From DASTGO01 sp035719045 (GTDB lineage Bacteria; Actinomycetota; Actinomycetes; Actinomycetales; Kineosporiaceae), in the NCBI GenBank assembly GCA_035719045.1, contig DASTGO010000473.1, positions 1 through 15,178 of the forward strand: a stretch of DNA of 15,178 bases, written 5' to 3'. The notes below the pieces were generated by a model. The model saw nothing but the letters and a program-made list of their open reading frames with translations, was not told the origin of the DNA and did not search any database. The position numbers and the translations under genes were made by a program. Numbering within the stretch: position 1 is the stretch's first letter; each line of letters begins with the position of its first letter. Of this stretch, positions 1 to 12,400 are shown piece by piece.

Positions 1-450
1 TCGCCGTTCGGCCCGCTGGCCGAGGGCGCGGTGCAGGCGCTCACCCAGCTGGCCCGGGCCTGGGCGCTGGCCCCGTCAGCGGGCTCCGAGATCACCGAGA
101 TCACCGAGGCCGCGGGCACCGTTGCGGACACCGCTGTTCCGGGCACCGCCCTCGAGGGGCCGGCACAGACCGGACCGGCGCCGCTCGTGCTGGCCCTGCG
201 CGATGTGCTCCGCGAGCTGGCGCGGTCCACCGCCCTCGACCCGGCGTCCGGGATCCAGGCGGACCAGGCGACGGTCGACCGGGCGGCCGACGCTCCGTCC
301 GGGCCGTTCGGTGCCGCGGCGTGGGAGTCGGTCGCGGCCGATGTGGCCGGGCTGCGGGGGTTGTCGCCGCAGCGGGGGGGCGCCCTGTTCGCGGATGTGC
401 TGAACCGGGTGCGGACCCACCTCGCGGCGTTCGACGCCCAGGTCTCCGGC
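1..450 (+). repeat. Helical unit A, copy 0 (cut by window edge)
   Basis: This is the last two thirds of a helical unit whose first block lies upstream. Visible blocks are LAEGAVQALTQLARAWALAP (16-75), GPAPLVLALRDVLRELARS (from 175) and AAWESVAADVAGLRGLSP (from 316), ending near AAFDAQVSG. They align block by block with the copy at 1780-2510, including the order and the Trp that opens the last block. An EITEITEA insert precedes block 3. A short linker with three SGI tripeptides (about 496-540) leads to the next unit. Confidence 0.75.
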
Positions 451-3400
451 CTCGACGGGCAGGGGACCACCTTGTCCACCCCCGCCGACCCGTCCGGCAT
501 CGCCGAACTGTCCGGCATCCCCGGCATGTCCGGCATCGAGGTGGAGCCGCCGGTGCCGCTGTCCCGGCTGGTTCCCGGGGCCCGGGTGGCGGCGGACATC
601 CCGCAGCAGGTCTCGGTCGCCGTGCGGGACCGGGTCCGGGAGCTGCTGGAAGCGGGTCGGGTCGAGGCGAGCCGGACCCGGATGGAGCAGCTCCTGCAGG
701 GCCGGGGCAGCCAGGTCCGTTCCCCCGGCTACGACCTGGCGCTGCACACCGCCGTCACCGAGGCGCTGCAGGGAGCCCTGACCGATCTGCAGAACCAGTC
801 CCAGACGAGGACGGACCTGTCCTCCGCGGAGCTGGCGCTGCTGACGGCGGACGTGGCCGCCCTGGAGCAGGCGACGGCGCTCGCGGCGGAGGAGGTGTAC
901 CGGCGGCTGGTCACCCTGGGTCGGCAGCGCACGCAGGCGGACGCCCTGGGGGCGCCGTTCGGGGAGTTCACGGCCGACCCGGCCCGGGCGATCACCGACG
1001 ACACGCCCCTGCGCGGGGACCACTGGGACCTGGCCGCCGACGTGGCTGCGGGCCGGGGACCGGCGGGTGACCCCGGGGCGTCGACCTCGCGGGTGGCACC
1101 GGTGCAGGAGTCGTCGGCAGCAGAGTCGTCGGCAGCGCAGTCCTCGGCGCCGGGGGCCGTCCCCGGCGGGCAGCAGGCCGAGGGGCCGTCGCAGCAGGTG
1201 GCGCCGACCGTCCGCGGCCTGCTCCCCGAGGCCGGCCAGGCGCTGGAGGGACTCGCGCCGGCGATCCAGCACCTGATCGCCGAGCGGGTGATGACCAGCT
1301 TCGACCCCGAGCTGCTCACCGGGCTGCGGGAGGCGGTGGTCCGTCACCTCGTCCCGCGGGCGCTACCCGGTGTCTCGGCCCAGGTGGTCGAGAGCACGCA
1401 GGCCCGGATCCGCGGGATCTGGGACAGCGCCGTCGAGGAGCGGCCCGACGACCAACTGCCCTCCGAGGAAGGGTCCGCCCGTGTCGAGCTGCTCCTGAAC
1501 CGCGCGCTGACGCAGCTGACCGGGGCGCCGGTCCGGCCGGCCGCCGTTCCGGGCAATGCCGCGGCGGTCGGTCCCCTGGCACCGACGGACGCGGTGCGCG
1601 TCGGGACGGTCCGGATCGACCAGTTCGCGGGCGCTCTCGCGTTGCCGCTGTCGGAGGCCCTCCTGGGGCGGACGGCACCGGTCCAGGACGCGGTGGTCTG
1701 GGCGGGACCGTCGAGCCCGGCCGGCCGGTCGCCGTCCGCCGCGGACGCGGCCACGGCGGGCGGTGTCCAGTTCGCGGATCACGCCGCGGTGGCCGCCGAC
1801 CGGGTGGCCGGCCTCCCGGTGTCGCAGGAGCTGGCCCAGGAGCTGCAGGACCGGGCCCGGCAGATGTTCGGTGACCTCGCCTGGGGACCGGGCGCGCTGG
1901 TGCCGGAACTGGCGGCCGTGGCTGCGGCCCAGGACGTGCTGGCCGGTGCGTCGGCCGAGGGGCCCTCCGCCGGCCGGCTGGAGCCCACCGACCAGATCTC
2001 GTTGCGTTCCGGGTTGATCGAGGCGCAGCGCTCGCTCGCGACGCGGCTGACGGCTGCCGCGAACACCGAGCTGACCCGGCAGGCGGCGGCGACGGGGCTG
2101 CCCGAGCGGGCGTTCGGGTGGTCGCCCCTGAGCCAGCTGAGCGAGGGCGCGATCCAGGCGCTGGACGAGCTGTCCCGGGCCTGGGCCGTGGCGGACGGCA
2201 CGCCGGTCCGGGACCTCTCCGGTGCCGACGCGGTGGCCGCCCTGCCCGCCGCAGTGGGACCCGCGCCCCTGGCGCTGGCGGTCCGGGATGTCGTCCGGGA
2301 GACGGTGCGGCGGTTGCCGGTCGGCCAGTCCCAGCGGATGAACGGGCTGCTGGACGATCCGCTGGGTCCGCTCGGCGATGCCGCCTGGGAGGCGATCGGC
2401 CGCGACCTCACCGCGCTGCGCGGGCTGCCGCGGTTGCAGCAGGACGGCCTGCGCGCCGACGTCCTGGGCCTGGCCCGGACCCAGCTGCGGGCCCTGGTGA
2501 ACCAGTCGGCCGCGCTGCCCGGGTCCACCTCCCCGAACCTCACCCAGCGCGAGAACGCGGCCCGCGCGCTGGCCCGACAGGCGTTCGGGTCCGGTCCGGG
2601 GCAGGCCGCCGTCGTCGAGCGGCTGATGACGGACCTGAGCTGGGGCCTGACCGAAGGCCTGTCGCCTGCCGGCGCGGTGCTGCTGGCCGCCAACCGCGCG
2701 CTGTCCTCCCCGGCGGCGGCCGCGGGGTCGGTCACGTTCCTGGCCGTCGGGCGCGGGCTGCCCGAGCTGCTCCAGCAGGTGCAGCAGGCCCACGCGCTCG
2801 ACGCGCAGGAACTGCGTCAGGTCGCCGCGACGCTGTCGGACGCCGTTCTCGGGGCGGCCGTGCGCGACGCCCAGGACGCCGCCCGGGCACGGCAGGACGT
2901 GGCGGTGAACGAGGTCCGGGCGGCGCAGGAGCGCGGCACGGTCGACACCGACAGGCAGGCGGCCCAGAGGGAGCTGGAACTGGCCGGCACCCAGGTCGCC
3001 GAGTTGCAGGCCCGGTGGCAGCAGCAGCGTGACCACGTCGCCCAGTTGCTGGCCGAGTCCCTGACCGGGCCGGACCGGTTGCGCCAGGTGTTCGCCGAGG
3101 CCCTGGGCAACGCCTGGCCGCTTCTCGGGGAGGTGGCCCGTGCCCACGCGGAGGGCCGGACCTTCGAGAGCGGTGCCCGGGCGCGGGTCGAGGGGTACGC
3201 CGCGCCGGCCGCCCAGGTCCGGACCGCCGAGGTGCCGTCGGAATCCGTCATGCCGGCGGAGGTCGCGTCGCCCGGCTCGCCGGAGTCGGCGCAGGACCGG
3301 ACGGAGCCGGCTGAGGCGTTGCCGGGTGAGGCCTCGGCGTCCGAGTCGGATGCGGGGAGGTCCGAGCGGGCTTCGAGCGTGGCGTCCGAGCCGGGTGCGG

Positions 3401-6400
3401 CGGCTCTCGAGCCGGGTGACCCGTCGTCGTCCGAACCTGCCCCTACCGGCGTGAGCGATGCGGAGTTGCTCGCCCTGCTGGACCGGATGGGCGAGCCGTA
3501 CGGGGACCCGGCCAGGGTGATCCGGGAGAACATGCCGCTCACGCTCCGGCTGTGGGAGAGCGCGCTGGCGCCTGTGCCCGCGGAGGTGGTGCGGCAGGAG
3601 ATCGCCTCGCGCATCGGCCAGAGCGTGGCGGAGGGCCGTCGGGCAGCGCAGCTGCTGGCCGCCATCGATTCTCGCGGGACCTCCGAGAGCGCTGCCCCCG
3701 GCATCGTGTCGGCGCTCACCACGGTCTTGGGCACGGCGGGCGCGGACAGCATGTCCGCCCCGGTGGCGCGGGTGCCGGAGCGTGCCCAGCAGCTGGTGGA
3801 GCACCTGGAGCACGAGCTCGCGGCGCACCACGACGGCCGGATCGACTTCAACTCCGATCAGGTGGACGAACTTCTTCTGCAGGTGCACGACGTCCTGCAG
3901 GGAGTTCCCGAGGCGTCGGCGGCCATGCGGCGGGCGAGTGCGGTCCGGGAGGTGTACCGGCAGCCGCTGCGCGAGGCCTATGCGGAAGCGCTGCGCGCGT
4001 ACGGTGCCTACCAGGAGGCGGTGCGGGCGCAGGCAGCGCCGAGTGACTCCGGCCGGGCCCAGGAGCTGGCGGACCGGTGGACCGTCGCCGACCTCATGCT
4101 CCGGTCGTTCGACGGCGAGCGCAGCGAGCTGGGGTGGCGCATCCTGGAGGCCCGGGTGGGTCTGGCCCGGATCGGTGCCCTGAACAACGAGGACTCGCCC
4201 CTGGTCACCGCGTACGCCGGCCTCGACCCGCTCAGCCAGCTCATGCTGTACGGGACGACCTTCACTCCAGGGGTGAGGACCGAGTCTGCGGCCGCCCCGG
4301 TGGAAGCACCGGCGCAGGCCGTGGCGGAGCCCGCCCCGCCTGCACTTCCGGCGGACCGGGTCGCCACCGACTGGGAGGCGACGGGGCTGAGCGAGCAGGC
4401 ACAGGCGCGCCTTGCCCTCTCCTACCAGGCGGATCCCGGTGCGGCCGGGCGCACGGTGGCCGCCCTGCAGCAGTTCGACGCGGGGAGCCTGCCGGAGCAG
4501 GCGCTGGTCGACCTGCTGACCACGCTCGGGCGGGGCTTCGTGCAGGCCCCCCAGCCGGGACAGCGGCTGATCGAGCTGCCGAGGAGCGCGTTCTTCGACG
4601 TGTTCTCCCTCGACGCGGGGGTGGAGATCGCGCTGCACGACCTCGCCTCCGCAGCCTTCGAGGGACGGAGCGACTCCGCTGCGGCTCTCGAGGCGGGCGG
4701 CGCGCAGCGGCTCGTCGAGGGGCTGCGCGGGGTCTACGAGCGTGCCCTGCGTTCACTGCTCGGCGCGGCCGCGGCCAGCCAGGAGACGGCGGCGCAGATC
4801 AGTGCGGGTCGCTCGCTGGCCGCCGTGACCGATCCGCGCGCCGATGCGGTGTGGGCGCAGATCTCCCGCCGGATCGAGTCGCGGCCCGCGGGCGGGCTGG
4901 CGGCCGTCATCGCGGACACCACGCGCGACCTGGCCGGGCTGCGTCCGGCCGAGCTGACCGCGCAGACCTGGGCCGGCCTGGGCGTTCCCGCTCCGGCGAT
5001 GTTCGGCTTCGGTGACGTCGCCTCGACCTCGCAGGCGGCCGGCCGACCGGCCTCGGTCACGGAGCCGGGGTCCGACGGGTCGGTGTCGGACGGGTCGGTG
5101 TCGGACGGGTCGGTGTCCGACGGCGAGTTCGCGGCGACGGCCGAGCACTGGGCGCGCGTCGAGCGGTCGAGCACCAGTGCCGGGCCCAGCACCCGCACCT
5201 CGTCGGACCCGCAGAGCAGCGCCCGAACCGTGTCGGACCCGGGGACGTCGTCCGAGCGGGCGTCGGGCGTGCCGTCCGAGCCCGTGGCTTCGGCGGAAGC
5301 GCAGGCGCAGCAGGACCGGTTCGAGCGGCGGGTTGCGGCGCAGGAGCGGTTGCGGGCCCGGTTGCAGGTGGTGGCCGAGCAGCGGGCGGCTGCGGCGGCG
5401 CAGCGGGCCGCGGAGGCGGCACAGCAGCAGCGGTTCGAGCGGCGGGTTGCGGCGCAGGAGCGGTTGCGGGCCCGGTTGCAGGAGGCGGCCGAGCGTCGGG
5501 CGGCTGAGGCGGCGCAGCGGGAGAGCGCGCGGCTGCAGGCAGCGGACACCCCGGCGGTGACGCCCCGACAGGCCGCAGCCGTCGAGTCCCCGGTGGCTGC
5601 CGAGCCCGCGGCCGCGCAGCCGCAGGCGTCCGAGGTCCTGGCGCGTACCGGGGACCGGGCCGTGCAGGCGTTGGACGACCTGCTGGCCTCGGCGGTGCGC
5701 CAGGCGGAGGGCGACCTGGCGCTGTTGACGCCGCAGGAGGCCGCGGAGCAGGCGCGGTCGGCGGCGGAGCGCGGAGCGATCTGGCGGCTGGAGGTGGTCG
5801 ACCGGCGGCTGGAGCAGGCTGCGCAGGAGGTGCAGCGGCTGCAGGCCCGCTGGAACGAGGTCCGCGACGCCGAGGTGGCGCGGCTGCTGGCGGCCGGGGA
5901 CCCGTCGGGCCGGGCGCTCGACGGGGGTCCGGGCCCGCTGCCGGCCGTGTCGGCCCAGGCCGAGCAGGTGGCCGGGGAGTATGCGGCGGCGCTGCGGGCC
6001 GAGCGGGAGCTCCAGATGCGGGCCGAGGCCTTCGCGCAGTTGGCGCCGCAGGCGTTCGGCGATGCCGCCGCCCCGGTTCCGGTCGGCGTGCAGGCGGCGC
6101 CGGGCGTGGCGGAGTCGGGGGTTCAGGGCGAGCAGCTGACCAGCGCCCTGGGCATGATCGAGACCGTCCTGCGGGAGAACGTCAACCTGTCGCTGTCACC
6201 CGACCAGCGGCTCACGACCGCCCAGGCGGTGCAGGACGTGGTGCTGCCGGAGTTCGCCTCCCGGCTGGAGGAGCTGTTCGGGCCGGTCGCGTGGGGTCCG
6301 TCCGAGGTGGTCCCGGCGCTGGCGGCGTCCTGGGCGGCGCAGCAACTGCTCGGGGACAGCGAGACCGTCCCGTCCTTCGCGATGTCGGCCCTCCAGTCCG

Positions 6401-9400
6401 AGGTGGCGCGACTGCTCGGCCAGAGCCAGGGACACCTGCGGGAGATCCTCGGCTGGCAGCTGGAGGCCTCCGGTCAGGAACGGCTGACCCGGACGGGGTC
6501 CACGGCGACGGCGGCTGACGGGTTGGACGCCCTGTCCGCCGGGATGACCGAAGCCGTGACGGACCTGGCCCGGGCGTGGGCGCAGGCGACCGGTGTGCCG
6601 GAGACCGTCGACGGGCGGGCCTTCGGCGCACCGTCCGGGCTGACCGGGACCACCCCGCGGGTGCTGGTGCTCGAGCTGGGGGTTGCGCTCGGTGAGCTCA
6701 TGGCCAGGAGCCTGGCCGGGGACACTCCGGACGCGGTCGTGAGCACCCCCGAGGCCACCCGCAGGCTGTTCGAGGCGATGTGGGCCCCGATCGCGGACCT
6801 GGTGCAGGCCGTCCGCTCCCTGCCCGTGCAGCAGCGGGACACCGCACTGGAGGAGCTGGGCCGGCAGACCCAGGCCCGGGTGGATGGGCTCCGGCAGCAG
6901 CTCGGCGCCGAGGTCGCCGAGGCCATCGCCCAGCAGAACGCGCTCCTGGGCCTGTCCTCGCCGGCGCAGGGCGGGCTTACCGGGCAGGGCACCAGCGGGC
7001 GGGACCTCAACCCGTCGGCGTCCGAGCTCGCGTCGATGACCGACAGTCAGCTGCGGCGGCTGCGGTATGCGCAGCGGTTCGCCCAGCACCAGCAGGGTGC
7101 CCAGGCCCGGGCCGAGTCCGGGGCCGTCGAGTCCGGAGCCGTCGAGCCCGCGCCCGTGCAGTCGCAGACGCCCGAGGTCCTGGCGCACAACGAAGAGCGG
7201 GCAACGCCGGAGCAGGGCGGGCCGGCCGCCCAGGCGCTGGACGACCTGCTGGCCTCGGCGGTGCGCCAGGCCGAGGTCGACCTGGTGCCGTTGACGCCGC
7301 AGGAGGCCGCGGAGCAGGCGCGGTCGGCGGCGGAGCGCGGAGCGAGCTGGCAGCTGGAGGTGGTCGACCGGCGGCTGGAGCAGGCTGCGCAGGAGGTGCA
7401 GCAGCTGCAGGCCCGCTGGAACGAGGTCCGCGACGCCGAGGTGGCGCGGCTGCTGGCGGCCGGGGACCCGTCGGGCCGGGCGCTCGATGCAGGCCTTGAC
7501 TCGTTGCCGGCCGTGTCGGCCCAGGCCGAGCAGGTGGCCGGGGAGTATGCGGCAGCGCTGCTGGCCGAGCGGGAACTCCAGCTGCGGGCGGAGGCCTTCG
7601 CGCAGTTGGGCCCGCAGGCCTTCGCCGGTACGGAGGGCGTCCCGACGGACGAGGCCCGTGGGGAACAGTGGACCCGCACCCTGACCATGTTCGAGACCGC
7701 GCTGCGGGAGTCGGAGGCGTCGGAGGCGGTCAGGCAGGACGCCCAGGAGGCGGTGCTGGCGGAGTTCGCGTCCCGGCTGGGGGAGCTGTTCGGGCCGGTC
7801 GCGTGGGGTCCGTCCGAGGTGGTCCCGGCGCTGGCGGCGTCGTGGGCGGTGGGGCAGCTGGTGAGGGACACCGAAGCCGTCCCCTTCACGGACATGTCGG
7901 AGCTCCAGGCCGATACGGCGACGCTGCTCGATGCAGTCCAGGACCAGTTGAGGGGAGAGGTCCTCGCCTGGCAGCTGGAGGCGTCCGGCCAGGAGCGGCT
8001 GGCCGGCACGGAGTCGACCGGTTCGTCGACCGACGGCCTGGACGCCCTGGCCGCGGGGATGACCGAGGCTGTGACGGACCTGGCCTGGTCGTGGGTGTAC
8101 GCCACGCCCCTGACGGGGGCCGTCGGCGGGTCGGGCATCGACGGGTCGGCGGGGCTCCGCGCCGACGCGGTCAGCGGCGAGCAGACCGGGACGGGCGCGC
8201 GGGCACTGGTGCTCGAACTGGGTCACACGCTGGGCGAGGCCATGGCCGAGGTCCTGACCCAGGGCACTGCCGACGTGCGGGCGGACGTCCTCGCGCCCAC
8301 CCGCGGGCAGGCCGAGGCGACGTGGGCTCCGATCGCGGACCTGGTCGAGGCCGTCCGGTCTCTTCCGCCGAGTCAGTGGGACGCCGCGGTGGGCGAGCTG
8401 GGCAGGCAGACGCAGGCCCGGGTGAGCGAGTTGCGGCAGGAGATCGCCACCGGCTTCGCCGACGCCGTCGAACGGCAGAACGCGTTCCGGGGATGGTCCG
8501 GGTCGCCGGAGGCGGACGGGCGCACGGGGCAGCGCACGGGCGTGATGAACCTCGACCCGTCGGCGTCCGAACTCGCGTCGATGTCGGACAGCGAGCTCCG
8601 GCAGTTGCGGTACGCGCAGCGGTTCGCCCGGCACCAGCAGGGTGCCCGGGCCGGAGCCGAAGCGGTTCGGTCTGAGCCGGGTGTCTCGGCGGAGCCGGGT
8701 GCTCCGTCCGAGGAAGGTGCCCGGTCGGAGTCGGGTCTGTGGCCCCAGGCATCCGTCCGGTCGCAGGACGGTGCCCGGTCGCAGGACGGTGCCCGGTCGG
8801 AGGACGGTGCCCGGTCGGAGGAAGGTGCCCGGTCGGAGGAAGGTGCCCGGTCGGAGGAAGGCCTGTGGCCTCAGGGGTCCGTTGGGTCCGGGGACAGTGT
8901 CCGGTTCACGGAAACCGTTGCGCCGCAGCAGATCGCGCAGTCCCCCCGGTCACCGGGCCTGCCCGCGGACCCGGCCGGTGCGGTGCCGGTGGCCGCGGTG
9001 CCGGCGGCCGAGGTGTCCGCGGTGCCGACGGTTGCGCTGAACCGGTTCCTGCCGGAGGCGGGGCTGCCGGTGGAGCTTCCCGCAGCGGTGGCCGAACCGT
9101 TCCGGGAGAGGACCTGGGAGTTCCTGCTCCCGTTGTCGGACAACGCGTTCCCGGCTCGGCTGGTGGCGCTGGACGCGCTCGGGCACGTGGCGTCGGGGCC
9201 GGCCGGGCAGGCGCTCACGGCCGCGGAGCGTGCGGTGGCCGACCGGGCCGTCGCCGAGCTGTCCGCGGCGGCGTACCAGGGCCTGGTCGATCTGGGCCGG
9301 GCACGGCTGGGCTGGGAGGGCCCGTCGTCGGCGGCCGAGGGTGTGGTCGTCCACACCGCACCGACCACCGTGCGCGGGCTGCCCCCGGAGATCGGGCAGG

Positions 9401-12400
9401 TGCTGGAGGGACTGGCCCCGGCCGTCGCCCGGCTGTCCTTCGACGGGCTGCTGACGCCGGACAACCTGGCCCTGCTGTCGGTGCTGCGGGACGTCGTGGT
9501 GAACGGTGTCGTCCCGGCGGCACTGCCGGGGGCGTCGGCGGAGGCCGTCGCGGTGGCCCGCCAGGAGGTCGCCCGGCGCTGGGACGAGGCGGCGCGGGAC
9601 ACCGACCAGTGGACCGTCGGCTACGCCCCCTCGATCGGGAGCGAGACGTCCGTCTGGGACAGCAACGGGCCGGTCGACGTCTCGCGGCGCCCGCTGTGGC
9701 CGGGGGCGGTGCAGGATCTCGGCCTGCAGATCGAGGACTCCGCGCTGACGAATCCGTGGTCGCTGACCCTGGTGGACAAGTTCGCCGCGTCGCTGGCGAC
9801 GGCGCTGTCCGGTGAGCGGGTCGACGGCGGGCCGGTCGTGGAGGACGTGACCTGGTCGCAGCCGAGCCGCTCGGAGGACTCCGCCGCGGCTGCGGACCTG
9901 GCCCGGTGGACGGACGGCCTCGGCCTGCCCGAGGGCGCGCAGCGGTCCGTGACGGGAGCCCTGGAACAGCTGTTCGAGGCGGCCCCGTGGGATGAGCGGT
10001 CCCCGCAGCCAGGAGTGGTGCCCGCGCTGGCCACCACCTGGGCGGTCGGCGAGGCGGTGCGGGCCCAGGAGTGGAAGCTCACCGCCGAGCTGCGGCAGCA
10101 GCTGGCCTACACCGCGGCCGACGCTGGTGAGGTCCGGCTGTCCCCGGCCGAGCGGGCGGTCCTGGACGAGGTCTACCGGCAGCAGCGGGAGGCGCTGGTC
10201 GGGGAGCTGATCCAGCGGGGACAGCAGCGCGGCGACGGCGCTCCGGCTCCGGCGGCGGACCGGATCGCGGCGCTGACCCACGGCGTCGCGGATGCCGTGG
10301 TCGAACTGGCGTCCGCCTGGGCAGCCCCCGGCCGGCCTGGTGCGCAGGCGGCGGCTGCAGTGCCGGATGTCGCGGACGTGGCCCACCCGGACGAGGCCTA
10401 CGGGCCGGGGCCTGCGGTGCTGGAGCTGGGACGACAGGTCGGCTGGGCCGTGCTCGACGAGCTGGCTGCCCACGATCCCGTGACGGCGGAACGGGTCGAG
10501 ACCGCCCTGCGGGACCGGCGCAGCCCGGTGCGGCAGGCCGCGTGGAGGTCGATCGCCGAGACCGTCCAGGGTGCGCAGGCCCTGGCCCCCGGCGAGCGCC
10601 AGGCCGCCTATGACGGGTTGCGGCAGCAGGTGGACGGCCTGATGGACGCCCTGCGCGGGATCGTCGCCGGAGCCGTCCCGTCCGGGGCCCGTCCGAGCTC
10701 CCCGGCCGCGGGGGCACCCGCTGTCGCGCGGAGCTGGGCTGCCTTCGACGAGGCCGGGTACGACAGCTCGTCCTCGTCCTCCTCCGAATCCTCCTCCTCC
10801 GAATCGTCCTCGTCCGAGGCGTCCTCCCCGGCGTCGGTGCCGCCCCGGGCGTCGCAGGCGTCCTCCCGGACGTCGGTGCCGTCGGAGCGGGAGGCGGTGG
10901 CCCCCCCGAGCCCGGCGAGGCCCGCGGGTCCGGACGCCTCGCCGGAGTCGGTGTTCACGGCGCGGTCGGTGCTCTCGCCGCAGTCGGTGTCGTCGCCGGA
11001 GTCGGTGTACTCGGCGCGGTCGGTGTCGTCGCCGGAGTCCGTGCTCTCGGCGCAGTCGGTGTCGTCGCAGGAGTCGGTGCCGATGCCGTCGCAGGAGGGG
11101 TCCGCAGCCCCCGCGGGCCCGGCGACCTCGCCGGACTCGGCGTCCACGGTGGAGCCGGTGGAGGCGCTGGACCTCGTGCCGGATGCCGTGTCGGGGATCG
11201 AGATCCCGGCGAGCGTCGCCCTCCAGGTGCGGGACCGGGCCGGGGAGTCCCTGAGCCGGATGCCCGCCGGGGTGGACAACACGTTCGAGTCCCAGGTGGC
11301 CGTGCTGGAGGCGCTCGGCCACGTGATGTCCGAGCCGGGCGTGCAGGCGCTGGCCCCGGCGGACCAGGTGACGCTGGAGGTGGCCGCCGCCCAGTTGTCC
11401 ACCGCGGTCTTCGACACCCTGGCCGGCCTCGGCCAGGGGCGTGCGGAGGGCCCCGTGGCCGGGCTGCCGCCGCAGCTGGGTCTGGCCCTGCAGGGGCTCG
11501 CCCCCGCCGTGGGCCGGCTGACCGCCGACGGGCTGATCACCCTGGAGAACCCGCGCCTGCTCGCCGGGCTGCGGGAGGCGGTCGTCCGGCACGGCGTCTC
11601 CTTCCTGGCCCGTGGCGACGGCGCCGAAGCCGTGGACGTGGCCCGGCAGGAGCTCGGCGCGCAGTGGGACCGGCTGGCCGCCGCCGAACAGCCGGCAGTT
11701 TCCGGGACCGCCGGGACCGACCGGCTCGCCGGGCACCTCGCGGCGATGCTGTCCGAGGCCGCCTGGGCTCCGGGGTCGCCGGAGGTCGACGGGTCCGTCA
11801 CGTCGAGCCCGGGTGCGGGGGAGGCGGGCCGCTCCGAGATCCACGCCCATGTCGAGTACCTGCTCAGCGACGCGGACATCCCGCAGGCGGCGCAGGGACG
11901 GGTCCAGGCGGCGTTGGACACGTTCTTCGGGTCCTCGTCCTGGCGGCACGCCGGTGACAGCGACGTGGTGCCCGCACTGGTCGCGGCCTGGGCACTGCGG
12001 GACACCCTGGGCGCGCAGGGCGGCAAGCTCACCGCCGAGGAGCGGCTGGGCGCGGGCCTCGCGGTCGGGGACCCCCGGGAGCTCAGGCTCGGCGACGAGG
12101 ACACACAGGTCCTCGAGCAGACCTACCGGCAGCAGCGGGAACTGATCTCCTGGCAGGTGGGCGAGCTCGGTGACCGGCGGCTGGAGGAGATGCCCGACGT
12201 CCCGGCGGACCGGGCGCACCGGATGCGTGCGGGGGCCGCGGACGCCCTGGTGCAACTGGGCCTGGTGTGGGCGCAGAGCACCTCCCCCGTCGTCGACCCG
12301 GTGTCGGGCGTCGAGGTGCCCGCAGAGCGTGACGCGTTCCGGCCGGTGGGACCACGTCCGCTGGTGACCGAGCTGGCCTCGGTGCTGGCCGACGAGGTCG

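Noticed and set aside
31..33. GTG as the start codon of the giant gene
   Set aside because: The ten codons upstream are in frame and match the internal repeat (SPFGPLAEGA against GWSPLSQLSEGA), so the gene is open at the window edge. No ribosome binding site is evident before 31.
8758..8865. CRISPR-like array
   Set aside because: The 18-bp units are directly adjacent with no spacers, stay in frame and encode a regular hexapeptide. The same holds for 10939-11082 and 12727-12834.
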